Position numbers and translations under genes: made by a program. The notes under the pieces were generated by a model. That model did no database searches and was not told the DNA's origin. It saw only the letters and a program-made list of their open reading frames with translations. Positions 24,189 to 32,387 of a DNA stretch of 34,734 nucleotides are shown in pieces; position 1 is the first letter of the stretch; every line of letters starts with the position of its first letter. Source of the stretch: an uncultured Muribaculaceae bacterium (lineage in GTDB: Bacteria; Bacteroidota; Bacteroidia; Bacteroidales; Muribaculaceae); assembly GCA_910578365.1 (NCBI GenBank), contig CAJTRC010000017.1, positions 1-34,734 of the forward strand, given 5' to 3'.

Positions 24189-25796
24189 TTAGAATCGGAA
24201 GCCGGTGGAGAGTACTATCGAGTGGTTGTTGTCAGTGACAGAAGCTGAAGGAGCCTCGAAGCCGTTGAAGTCGGTATAGGCGTGGAAGGTGCTTTTACGG
24301 TTCTTATACACGTATGCGGCATCGATATACCACATTTTGTAGCGGTAGCCCAGGCCGGCGGTGATGTACTGGGTAGTCTTGTCGAACGAATAGCTGGGGT
24401 CGGTGCCTGTAGTCATAATTTCGTACATGCCGTCCTCAGCGTCTTTGGTCACGTTCGAAGTCTGGGCATTGTAACCCAGGCGCAGACTGAACTGAGGAGT
24501 CACACGATATTCAAGACCCACACGGATTATGTCCGAACCCTTGTAATATTGGTCTATGGCGTCGTTGACATCGTCGGCCGACTCGAACGAATTATAATAG
24601 TAGCCGTTGTAGCTCTGGCGTTTAGTAGTCATGCTGTTGTAGAACTGGCGCTCATAGTCGAGGCTTATTATGGCCCGGTTGTCGATCACACCGGCCACAC
24701 CCAGCATAAGACGCCATGGGGTGTTGAGTTTCGATGAGAAAGAGGCCCAGTCGGTTTCTTCACCGCCTTCGTAAGGATTTTCTTTCTCAATCTCGGGCTT
24801 GTTGGGGTCGTAATAACTGTAGTCGGTATACGCTTTGTAACTGTGATTGAGGCTGTACCATGTGGGGGTATGTACGGCCAGACCTATACGCAGTTCATTG
24901 ATTGGGCGTACGATAAGACCTAACTTCACATTGCAGCCGCTACCCCAGATATGGTTATCGTTGGTGAGATTGAAGCCGGCGTTACCTTTTACAATAGAGT
25001 TGCCGGAGATTACCCGGGCGTTTTCCATACTCTCGCTGTAGTTGGCATAGCGGAAATAACTGAGGTCGTTGATGCCTACGCCTATACCCCAGTAAACAAC
25101 GTCGCTGATATTTCCGCCGAAGTCTATGTTGTACTCGTCGACATAGCCGCTTTCACGTACTACGTACGCGGCGTCGCCGGTTGTCTGGCCGGGTACATAG
25201 AGGCCGGCATATTGGTTGGTACCGGAGGGGTTAATCATATATGATGTATAGCCCAGGATGCTCAGCCAGTCGCAATCGCTGTCGAGATAGGGATTGTACT
25301 TTTCGCCGAAGCCGAGATCAGAAGGCGAATAGCCGCTTGAAAATGCTGCTATATAATTGGTAAGGGAGTTTTGTGTAGGATAGTTGTAACCCTTGGTTAT
25401 ACGGTCGAACGATGTCTTGCGGCCATAGCTTACACCCCAGTTGAAGTTGCGCAGGGCACCGTCGAGATTTATTGCGCCAACGTATGCCAGATTGTTCACA
25501 AAGGCTTTTGTCTGATTTTCCTTAAAACTATATCCGGAAGTTTCCGACTTATAGCCGCGCATATTAATATCAAGCGTGATACCTACATCGCTGCGCGAAT
25601 ATACGCCTATACCGGCAGGGTTCTGGCCAAGAGTGGAGAGATCGCCGCCAAGGGCGGTAAATGCGCCGCCCATGCCCATAAAACGGGCGGTACCGCGTAA
25701 TTCGGTCTGAGAGAGTGCATCGGCCTGTACAGGCGATTGTGCTGCGGCTACTGCCGGTACGGCAGCAATGATAGCCGGAATAAGTATTCTCTTCAT
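24189..25796 (-). CDS. FadL/OmpP1-family outer-membrane transporter
   Basis: 535 aa. A signal peptide (about 1-19) is followed by the FadL/TodX hatch signature: ELRGTARFMGMGGAFTALGG and LSTLGQNPAGIGVYSR (about 32-67). The rest is a long series of amphipathic beta strands ending in IVLSTGFRF with terminal Phe, as in a 14-stranded FadL barrel. Family members move hydrophobic molecules such as fatty acids across the outer membrane. The substrate here is not known. It is 87 bp downstream of the Trp/Gly-rich protein gene, with a hairpin between, so co-transcription is possible but partial. Confidence 0.88.
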   Translation of the reverse strand: MKRILIPAIIAAVPAVAAAQSPVQADALSQTELRGTARFMGMGGAFTALGGDLSTLGQNPAGIGVYSRSDVGITLDINMRGYKSETSGYSFKENQTKAFVNNLAYVGAINLDGALRNFNWGVSYGRKTSFDRITKGYNYPTQNSLTNYIAAFSSGYSPSDLGFGEKYNPYLDSDCDWLSILGYTSYMINPSGTNQYAGLYVPGQTTGDAAYVVRESGYVDEYNIDFGGNISDVVYWGIGVGINDLSYFRYANYSESMENARVISGNSIVKGNAGFNLTNDNHIWGSGCNVKLGLIVRPINELRIGLAVHTPTWYSLNHSYKAYTDYSYYDPNKPEIEKENPYEGGEETDWASFSSKLNTPWRLMLGVAGVIDNRAIISLDYERQFYNSMTTKRQSYNGYYYNSFESADDVNDAIDQYYKGSDIIRVGLEYRVTPQFSLRLGYNAQTSNVTKDAEDGMYEIMTTGTDPSYSFDKTTQYITAGLGYRYKMWYIDAAYVYKNRKSTFHAYTDFNGFEAPSASVTDNNHSIVLSTGFRF

Positions 25797-25833
25797 AAAT
25801 AACGATTTAGCTTAAACGTTGGATTGAAAACAC

Positions 25834-25868
25834 AACTTCCGCACGGCCTGAAGTGCCATACGGAGGTT
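25834..25868 (-). terminator. Hairpin between the Trp/Gly-rich gene and the FadL gene
   Basis: On the minus strand AACCTCCGTATGGC pairs with GCCGTGCGGAAGTT with one mismatch and two G-T wobbles, a 7-base loop, then GTGTTTTC. It could end most transcripts after the upstream gene or act as a partial attenuator before the FadL gene. Confidence 0.5.
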
Positions 25869-25883
25869 GCATCTGCTGTATTT

Positions 25884-27050
25884 TTATCGGCGACCGCGAC
25901 TGCCACCGCCTCCGGTGCTGCCACCGCCCATTCGACCGCTGCTGCCGCCGCCTCGGGTGCCGTAGCTGCCGGAACCACCGCCGTAACTTCTGCGGCTGCT
26001 GTTGTTGTACGAGCTGCGGTTATTGTTGTTATATGATTTGCGGTTGCTGTTGTTATATGCGTCGCGCGAGGGTGTGCTGTTGCGTGTCGAAGTGCCTGTC
26101 CTTACACCCGACGAGTTTCGGCCACGGGTGCCGGCCCCGTAAGGAGTATAGGTACCCTGCGACGGATTGGGGCGAGTGCCCGGTCGTGCTGTAACCGACG
26201 ACGACGATGTGCCGCTGTAACCCGGACGCAGAGCGCTGCCGCTGAACGAGTTGTTATTCGAACCAATCGGACGGCCCATGTTACCGGGACGACCGGTATT
26301 ACCGGCGTAATGATTGCCCGTGGAGGTGCTATGTCCGGAGTTCATGCCCGGTCCGGTGGGACGGTGCGGACGTGCAGCGCCGGGTGTACTCGGACGCCAG
26401 GCTACCGACGGTCCCCAGCCATGTCCCCAGCCATGTCCCCATCCGGGACACCAGCCGTGGCCCCATCCGGGAGCCCATGTCCAGCCCCATGACCATCCCC
26501 AGGGGTATGGGTCATACCAGAAGGGATCGTACCAGCCGCCATACCAGCCGCCCCAGCCCACATAGGCAGGGCCGTACACGTTCCAGTACCACGGATTGCC
26601 GTAGCGCCAAGCCCACGAATATGGGTAGTACGGAGTGTTGTCCACCACATATACATTTATATTGGTCTGCTGTGGTGTGGAGTAATAGTAATCGCACAGA
26701 GTGGTATCGCCGCTTTCTGTCACCACATCGGGGTTATGGAAGCGCTCGATACGACGTGTATAGGCAAAGGTGTCGCCGATACCTGTAGAGTCGTTTGCCA
26801 CAGAATCCGAAACCAGAAACTGTCCACGGCGGTTGTATGTGTCCACGTCCATGTCGAGAGAACCCGAGGGAGCATAGCTGTCGGCAGCCGCGTAATCGGC
26901 AACCTGATAATCCGCAGTCTGCTGCTTCTTTGGCTTGGACTGCTTGCGCGGACCTCCGTAGATGTCGTCGTAATAATCCTGAGCCATAGCCGGAGCCGCC
27001 ACGGAAAGTATTCCTGCGGCTGCGAGTATGTATCGTGCTAAGCGTTTCAT
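25884..27050 (-). CDS. Secreted Trp/Gly/Tyr-rich low-complexity protein with RGG-like tail
   Basis: 388 aa, family not recognised. Signal peptide about 1-23 (AMA-QD). Residues 24-135 are acidic/Tyr-containing with little structure. Residues 136-219 hold 19 Trp with many Gly, Tyr and Pro, including the repeats WGWSWGWTW and three WGHG units with regularly spaced His. Residues 220-388 are predicted disordered: Pro/Gly/Ser-rich, then Asn/Ser/Arg repeats with SY (KSYNNNN, SSYNNSS, RSYGGGS) and a Gly/Arg tail ending GGGGSRGRR. The tail is strongly basic. It has a -7 box upstream and precedes the FadL-type gene. No enzyme domain is visible; a structural, adhesive or metal-binding envelope role is only a guess. 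Confidence 0.75.
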   Translation of the reverse strand: MKRLARYILAAAGILSVAAPAMAQDYYDDIYGGPRKQSKPKKQQTADYQVADYAAADSYAPSGSLDMDVDTYNRRGQFLVSDSVANDSTGIGDTFAYTRRIERFHNPDVVTESGDTTLCDYYYSTPQQTNINVYVVDNTPYYPYSWAWRYGNPWYWNVYGPAYVGWGGWYGGWYDPFWYDPYPWGWSWGWTWAPGWGHGWCPGWGHGWGHGWGPSVAWRPSTPGAARPHRPTGPGMNSGHSTSTGNHYAGNTGRPGNMGRPIGSNNNSFSGSALRPGYSGTSSSSVTARPGTRPNPSQGTYTPYGAGTRGRNSSGVRTGTSTRNSTPSRDAYNNSNRKSYNNNNRSSYNNSSRRSYGGGSGSYGTRGGGSSGRMGGGSTGGGGSRGRR

Positions 27051-27107
27051 ATCGTGTATAAATAATGGTTTTACAAGTTAGACTTTATTATAAGCCAAAA
27101 GTTAAAC

Positions 27108-27115
27108 CAAAGATA
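27108..27115 (-). promoter_or_regulatory. -7 box (TATCTTTG) of the Trp/Gly-rich protein gene
   Basis: Perfect TAnnTTTG on the minus strand, 58 bases before the ATG at 27050, giving a leader of about 50 nt. No clear -33 element at the expected distance. Confidence 0.5.
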
Positions 27116-27213
27116 CAAATTTTCTGCGACATAGAGCCTGCTTTACCACTATATAAGATGTTTTTAACTATTTTTGCCAAAATTATGTATACAACAATGG
27201 CGTTCAGACAGAA

Positions 27214-27238
27214 TCACACAGAGGAACACCCTGTGTGA
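27214..27238 (-). terminator. 8-bp hairpin downstream of the HdeD-like gene
   Basis: TCACACAG (27214-27221) pairs perfectly with CTGTGTGA (27231-27238) around 9 bases, 38 bases after the stop of the minus-strand gene at 27276. The following minus-strand sequence TTCTGTCTG is only moderately T-rich. Confidence 0.35.
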
Positions 27239-27275
27239 AACTTCTGATAAGATTTTTTGAACAAGCTCTAAAATG

Positions 27276-27827
27276 TCATCTCCGCTCTGCAGGCTTCATG
27301 TCGTACGAGGCTATGGCAATGGTGAATCCCCAGTAGATAAAGGCAATGGAGGTGAGGAACGAAACCATGAACATGTCGCTGGCATAGCCGGCCTCAAGGA
27401 AGAAGAAACCTATGATTGTCAGCAGAATACCGTTGATGATTCCAATCCACCAGTAACGGCCACGCGAAGTGCATGCCTTTACAAGAGCCTCTATGCCCCA
27501 GAATATGAACACAAAGGCAAGGAAGTATGGAAATACCATTTCGCTGAGGATTATGCTGCGCACGAGCATAAAACCGATAAACATGTCAATCATTCCTCCT
27601 GCGAGCCACCATCCCCAGCCCTTGGGGCGGTTGGGACCTGCCGAGGTGCAAAGCTGGACTACTCCGGCAAGCACAAGGAGCCAGCCGAAAATCTGTGAGG
27701 CCACAGCATAGCCCGCATTGGGCCAGAACCAATAAGCGAATCCTCCTATCACAAGCAGTATGCCCACAAGCAGCACAAGCCACCACAGACGTGTCTGACC
27801 TACATAATTTACATTCAAGGCTTTCAT
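27276..27827 (-). CDS. HdeD/DUF308-family membrane protein
   Basis: 183 aa with about six membrane helices in three similar helical hairpins, the DUF308/HdeD pattern: GILLVIGGFAYWFWPNAGY, then FGWLLVLAGVVQL, GGMIDMFIGFMLV, FVFIFWGIEALV and IINGILLTIIGFFFL. HdeD of E. coli is linked to acid resistance at high density; the molecular role is unknown and may differ here. The gene is divergent from mutS2. No TAnnTTTG box was found before it, and a GC-rich hairpin lies in its presumed leader. Confidence 0.85.
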   Translation of the reverse strand: MKALNVNYVGQTRLWWLVLLVGILLVIGGFAYWFWPNAGYAVASQIFGWLLVLAGVVQLCTSAGPNRPKGWGWWLAGGMIDMFIGFMLVRSIILSEMVFPYFLAFVFIFWGIEALVKACTSRGRYWWIGIINGILLTIIGFFFLEAGYASDMFMVSFLTSIAFIYWGFTIAIASYDMKPAERR

Positions 27828-27869
27828 AATAAATAAGTTTTAAAGGTGTTATTAATTTATTCGGAAGCG

Positions 27870-27911
27870 GACAGCCGGGCGGCAACCGACCGCCCGCTGT
27901 CTTTTTCTTTT
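27870..27911 (+). terminator. Orphan intrinsic terminator pointing toward mutS2
   Basis: GACAGC (27870-27875) and GGGCGG (27877-27882) pair with CCGCCC (27890-27895) and GCTGTC (27896-27901), leaving one bulged C and a 7-base loop, then TTTTTCTTTT. In the plus direction this is a textbook terminator, but there is no plus-strand gene upstream. On the minus strand the same hairpin would sit in the 5' leader of the HdeD-like gene. Confidence 0.65.
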
Positions 27912-27946
27912 GTTTATTTTAATTTAATAACATTTTTACGCCATGC

Positions 27947-27974
27947 TTTGTTTGATATTTTTTTCGTACTTTTG
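27947..27974 (+). promoter_or_regulatory. Promoter of mutS2 (TTTG-N16-TACTTTTG)
   Basis: A perfect -7 box TACTTTTG (27967-27974), followed by C, with TTTG at 27947-27950. The spacing of 16 is shorter than the usual 19. Expected start of transcription is about 27981, two bases before the ATG. Confidence 0.6.
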
Positions 27975-27982
27975 CAGTGAAT

Positions 27983-30457
27983 ATGAAACACAACTCAGCA
28001 GACATAGAGCGCAAAATAGCCTTTGAAGGTGTGCGCCACGCAATATCAAATCTTTGTATTTCAACCCTCGGCACTGACTGCTGCGCCGAAATGCAGTTTT
28101 CGGCCGACTTCGATACTATAAGCCGCCGCCTTTGTCAGGTGTCGGAGATGTCAGCCATAATCAACGGCGAAGAAGGATTTCCGATTGCCGGTATCAGCGA
28201 CGAAACCGAGCGCCTGCGCTCTATCAGGCCGGCCGGTACATGGCTGCCGGCCGCCGATGTGCTAAGGCTGCGCAACTCGCTGGCCACCATGGCTGCCATA
28301 GATGCTTTTTTCCGCCGCCGGCGCGATGACGACGGGCACTCGCCCTACCCTTTGCTCGATGCTCTGGCTTTTATGCTCGACCCCTTCCAGACCTCCACTG
28401 CGGCAATCGACCGCGTGATAGACCGATGGGGGAACGTAAAGGACAATGCGTCGACCGAACTCGCCGAAATACGCTCGCAGCTGGCGAGCATGAACGGTGT
28501 AATAGCCTCAACTATGCGACGTGTGCTGGCTCGCGCAGTTAAAGACGGATACCTCGACCCCGACACAAGCCCGTCGGTGCGCGACGGCCGACTGGTGATT
28601 CCGGTAGCGCCAATGAACAAACGCAAGATTCCGGGCATTGTACACGATGAATCGGCATCCGGCAAAACATACTTCATAGAGCCTTCCGAAATTGTAGAGG
28701 CTAACAACCGCCTGCGCGAACTGCAAATCGACGAGCGCCGCGAAATTATGCGCATACTCATAGCTCTGGCCGATGTGCTGCGCCCCGAAATCGACGGCAT
28801 GCTTCAAGGCTTCCACCTGCTGGGCGAATTCGACTTCATCCATGCCAAATCGCTATATGCCAAACAGATCAACGCCACAATGCCGCAACTGCATGCCGAG
28901 CCTCAGCTTGAATGGTACAACGCCCGGCATCCGGTACTCCAGGCCGCTCTGGAGCGCTCTGGCAAGCAAATTGTACCGCTCGATATCTGTCTGACGCCGA
29001 AAAAACGGATTCTGCTCGTATCGGGTCCGAATGCCGGCGGCAAGTCGGTGACACTCAAAACAGTGGCTGTGGTGCAATATATGCTGCAGTGCGGCGTGCT
29101 GCCACCGGTGTATGAAAACTCGCACTTCGGCCTCTTCGAAAATATAATGATTGACATAGGCGACGACCAAAGTATCGAAGACGACCTGTCGACCTACTCG
29201 TCGCACCTGCGCAACATGCGCTTTTTTGTAAACAATACCGGCCCGCAGTCGCTGCTGCTGGTCGACGAGTTCGGCTCGGGCACAGAGCCCCAGATTGGCG
29301 GCGCCATAGCTCAGGCACTGCTGCAGCGCTTTGTAGAGTCGGGCTGCTACGGTGTCATCACCTCGCACTTCCGCAACCTCATACACTTTGCCGACGGCAC
29401 CGACGGCATGGTCAACGGCTCGATGCTATACGACCGCAACCGCATGGAACCGATGTTCCGCCTGTCAATCGGACATCCGGGCAGTTCGTTCGCCATCGAT
29501 ATAGCCCGTAAGACAGGTCTGCCGGCCGAAATCATAGCTCATGCCGAAGAAATCGCCGGAAGCGACTACGTGAACTTCGACCGATACCTCAACGATATCA
29601 ACCGCGACCGCCGTTACTGGGAAAACAAGCGTATGAACATACGCCAGAAGGAAAAACGACTCGACGACCTGCTGGAGCGCTACGACTCCGACGCAGAGTC
29701 GCTGCGCGAACAGCGACGCCAGATTATAGCCGACGCCCGAGAGGAGGCTCGACGCATACTCGAGGGCAGCAACGCAGCCATCGAACGCACCATACGCGAG
29801 ATTCGTGCCGCGCAGGCCGACCGCGAACGCACTCTGGAGCTGCGCCGCCGGCTCGACAGCGAAAAACAACAGCTGGCCGAAGACAGCGCCGCTGCCGATG
29901 CTCACCCGCTGCTGCGCAAGGCCGATGCCGCACGGCAGCGCCGACACAAGGCGCAGGCCGAGAAAAAACCACAGCCCAAACCGCAGGCCGAGGTCATAAG
30001 CGTGGGCAACAGCGTGCTGCTCGACGGTCAGGGCCAGCCGGGTACGGTAATGGAAATCCAGGGTAAAAACGCCACTGTGGCCTTCGGGCAGCTGAAAACC
30101 ACCGTAAAACTGAGCCGTCTGCAGCCTACACTGCGCAAGGCGGCCTCGGGGGCGCAGAAAAGTGCCTCGTTCATCAGTGTCGACACTTCGAACCGCATGC
30201 GCGAGCGCCAGTTGCAGTTCAAACAGGAAATCGACGTGCGTGGCATGCGTGTCGACGAAGCCCTGCAGGCTGTAACATATTTCATCGACGATGCCATACA
30301 GTTCAACAGCAGCCGGGTGCGCATTCTGCACGGTACCGGCACCGGCGCATTGCGCCAGTACATACGCAGCTACCTCGACGGGGTTGCGGGTGTAAAAAGT
30401 TTCCACGATGAAGACGTACGCCTGGGAGGCGCCGGCATCACGGTTGTGGAATTCTGA
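27983..30457 (+). CDS. mutS2: MutS2 endonuclease/ATPase with Smr domain
   Basis: 824 aa from ATG 27983. MutS2 binds branched DNA and suppresses homologous recombination, and in some bacteria rescues collided ribosomes; it does not do mismatch repair. The core has the MutS domain III-like region, then Walker A GPNAGGKSVT (348-357), the LLVDEFGSGTEP Walker B and the ITSHF loop. A long coiled coil (about 560-700) leads to the C-terminal Smr nuclease domain with DVRGMRVDEA and HGTGTGALR. A GTG at 27977 would add two residues; the ATG is preferred because the -7 box ends at 27974. It converges on the AraC-type gene with a 10-bp gap. Confidence 0.94.
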   Translation: MKHNSADIERKIAFEGVRHAISNLCISTLGTDCCAEMQFSADFDTISRRLCQVSEMSAIINGEEGFPIAGISDETERLRSIRPAGTWLPAADVLRLRNSLATMAAIDAFFRRRRDDDGHSPYPLLDALAFMLDPFQTSTAAIDRVIDRWGNVKDNASTELAEIRSQLASMNGVIASTMRRVLARAVKDGYLDPDTSPSVRDGRLVIPVAPMNKRKIPGIVHDESASGKTYFIEPSEIVEANNRLRELQIDERREIMRILIALADVLRPEIDGMLQGFHLLGEFDFIHAKSLYAKQINATMPQLHAEPQLEWYNARHPVLQAALERSGKQIVPLDICLTPKKRILLVSGPNAGGKSVTLKTVAVVQYMLQCGVLPPVYENSHFGLFENIMIDIGDDQSIEDDLSTYSSHLRNMRFFVNNTGPQSLLLVDEFGSGTEPQIGGAIAQALLQRFVESGCYGVITSHFRNLIHFADGTDGMVNGSMLYDRNRMEPMFRLSIGHPGSSFAIDIARKTGLPAEIIAHAEEIAGSDYVNFDRYLNDINRDRRYWENKRMNIRQKEKRLDDLLERYDSDAESLREQRRQIIADAREEARRILEGSNAAIERTIREIRAAQADRERTLELRRRLDSEKQQLAEDSAAADAHPLLRKADAARQRRHKAQAEKKPQPKPQAEVISVGNSVLLDGQGQPGTVMEIQGKNATVAFGQLKTTVKLSRLQPTLRKAASGAQKSASFISVDTSNRMRERQLQFKQEIDVRGMRVDEALQAVTYFIDDAIQFNSSRVRILHGTGTGALRQYIRSYLDGVAGVKSFHDEDVRLGGAGITVVEF

Positions 30458-30467
30458 GCGCCGCCGC

Positions 30468-32138
30468 TTACTGGGCGCCCTGGTGTCGGCGCGCAAGCTG
30501 CTGGTACAGGCTCGGTTTCAGACCGGTTTCCTTGGTGAATACCGAAATAAACGTGGCCTGCGATTTGTAGCCCACACTTTCGGCTACGGCCTTGATGGTC
30601 AGATGGCCGTAGTTCTCATTGTCCTCAAGCCGCCGCATGGCCTCCTTGACACGGTATTTGTTGACAAAGCCGCGGAAATTCATGCCGTATTCCTTGTTTA
30701 TTACTTCCGATACATAGCGGGCGTTCGAATCAATGGCGGCAGCCAGACGGTCGATGCTGCAGTCTGGGTCGCAATAAAAATCCGGGTGTTCTGCCACCTT
30801 GTATATTTTTTCGAGCAGCAGCTGGCGCTGTTCTTTAGGAATCAACGACTTGCGTTCTGCAGCCTCCTCGGCATCCCCGAGCAACGGAGCCGCTTCCTCG
30901 AGTTCGCTTACCTTGTGTTCAAGCGAGCCTATGCGTTCGGCATAACGGGTTTCCGCCTCCAGCAACTTTACGTTGCGCTCATACAGGTCGATGTAGGCGG
31001 TGGTCAGCTTGCGCTTCTGGCGCCACAGAGTCAGAGAAAGCAACACTATTATGGTCAGCACGGCAAAAAGGGCGATTATCCAGTACCGCTGCAGGGCGTT
31101 GGCATTGTTGAGCGAGCGTATGGTATATGCATCGCTGTTCTGCTCGTACAAAGCCTGCGAATTCTTTATCATATTCAGGGTTTCGTGGCTGAACAGCGAG
31201 TCGGAAACCGACAGATATTCCGATTTGCATTGCAGCGCCTCGGTTTTCAGCCCCATACGGTCGTAGATACGCGCCATATCGCGCAGCGACTCTACAAGCA
31301 GATTGTTGAAATTCTGCTTCCGGGCCATCGTTTCGTTGACCCGCAGATAATACATGGCCGAATCTATGCGCTGCTGTCGCTCATACGTACGGGCTATATA
31401 CGAATTCGCAGCAGCCTCGCACTCGCCCGACAGGCCGGACTCGCGAGCGAAAGCAGCTGCACGGTGGAACATCCTCACTGCCCGGGCCGACTCGCCCTCC
31501 ATATCGTACAGTAGTCCCTGGTTAAGAAGCAGGTCGTAGCGCGAACGTGTGTCGGATGGATTCACCTCTTTGAACAGATTGAAATATTTCTTTACCGAAT
31601 CGGAGTTTTCCTTCAGATAATAGGCATAGAACAGATTGTTGTAAAGCGCTGGCAGCATATCGGAGCCGGCCTTGGCAGTCACGGCGCCGAGAGCCTTGCG
31701 ATAGAACATTATACCTGATTCAAGATCTTCGGTAGAGCAGAATACATTGCCTATATTGGCATAGATGTACGGCAGACGGTCGGGCAACCCGTTGCGTTCG
31801 GCAATACCGCGAGCCTGCAGATAATCATGCATGGCTTCGGCGTAGCTTTCGCGGTTATAGAATATATTTCCGCGCCGCTGGTGGGCCATTGAGAAAAATC
31901 GGCGTCGGCTGGAGCCGTCGTCGTGCGAACATATCACGGTGAATATTCTCATGGCTTCGTCGAAATCCTCTCTGTCGATGGCGGCCTTGCCGCTGACAAA
32001 CATCGAATCAAGCGCATCCATAGGCTGCGGATGTACCGTCGATGCCGCCCATCCGCAGGTGTGTAATGAAACCAGGCACCCCAGCAACCACACCAACATG
32101 TATATATGTCTGGCAAATGTTATTTCCATATAAGTCAT
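30468..32138 (-). CDS. TPR-TM-AraC one-component membrane regulator
   Basis: 556 aa. An N-terminal hydrophobic segment (about 11-29) works as a signal anchor or signal peptide. Residues about 40-330 are tetratricopeptide-like helical repeats (e.g. AMHDYLQARGIAER, GIMFYRKALGAV, KYFNLFKEV), then a membrane helix (352-372), a coiled coil (about 375-417) and a C-terminal AraC/XylS DNA-binding domain (about 460-550) with IKAVAESVGYKSQATFISVFTKETGLKPS. It should sense something outside the inner membrane through TPRs and control genes inside. This layout is frequent in Bacteroidetes. A start at Met4 (32129) is also possible. It is divergent from the surface protein gene, its likeliest target. Confidence 0.88.
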   Translation of the reverse strand: MTYMEITFARHIYMLVWLLGCLVSLHTCGWAASTVHPQPMDALDSMFVSGKAAIDREDFDEAMRIFTVICSHDDGSSRRRFFSMAHQRRGNIFYNRESYAEAMHDYLQARGIAERNGLPDRLPYIYANIGNVFCSTEDLESGIMFYRKALGAVTAKAGSDMLPALYNNLFYAYYLKENSDSVKKYFNLFKEVNPSDTRSRYDLLLNQGLLYDMEGESARAVRMFHRAAAFARESGLSGECEAAANSYIARTYERQQRIDSAMYYLRVNETMARKQNFNNLLVESLRDMARIYDRMGLKTEALQCKSEYLSVSDSLFSHETLNMIKNSQALYEQNSDAYTIRSLNNANALQRYWIIALFAVLTIIVLLSLTLWRQKRKLTTAYIDLYERNVKLLEAETRYAERIGSLEHKVSELEEAAPLLGDAEEAAERKSLIPKEQRQLLLEKIYKVAEHPDFYCDPDCSIDRLAAAIDSNARYVSEVINKEYGMNFRGFVNKYRVKEAMRRLEDNENYGHLTIKAVAESVGYKSQATFISVFTKETGLKPSLYQQLARRHQGAQ

Positions 32139-32171
32139 CCTCGCCTACACGAGTATTTTCCGATTAAATTA

Positions 32172-32202
32172 CAAATATAATCAAATACACGCGCATACCA
32201 AA
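32172..32202 (-). promoter_or_regulatory. Full consensus promoter (TTTG-N19-TATATTTG) of the AraC-type gene
   Basis: On the minus strand TTTG (32199-32202) and TATATTTG (32172-32179) are separated by exactly 19 bases, a complete match to the Bacteroidetes housekeeping promoter. Transcription should start near 32165, about 27 nt before the first ATG. Confidence 0.8.
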
Positions 32203-32355
32203 ATTATCAGCAAAAAAGTATGCCCATGTACTCGCAATTGCTGTATAAAACCGATTTTTATAAAAAAACAGTGCGTTTTATGTTAAAAAAGGTGTGGATT
32301 CGCGAAATTAAAATGATTTTGATAGGGCTTTAGCGATTTTATATCACATAATACT

Positions 32356-32363
32356 TACTTTTG
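32356..32363 (+). promoter_or_regulatory. -7 box (TACTTTTG) of the surface protein gene
   Basis: Perfect TAnnTTTG, 24 bases before ATG 32388. No consensus TTTG at the right distance (a TTTA at 32329-32332 is 23 bases away), which would fit a promoter that needs an activator. Confidence 0.6.
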
Positions 32364-32387
32364 TGCTCAAACCAATTCTTTATACGT

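Noticed and set aside
26402..26490. Possible CRISPR or satellite array (repeated CCATGTCCCCAG-like words)
   Set aside because: The repeats are short, uninterrupted and in frame, encoding WGHG units of the protein; no spacers.
26314..26788. Plus-strand frames in the Trp/Gly-rich region
   Set aside because: The minus-strand frame has a signal peptide, a -7 promoter box and continuous low-complexity structure. The plus frames only mirror its repeats (Pro/His-rich).
29465..30496. 343-codon minus-strand frame opposite mutS2
   Set aside because: Antisense to the coiled coil and Smr domain of mutS2; composition is that of a shadow frame.
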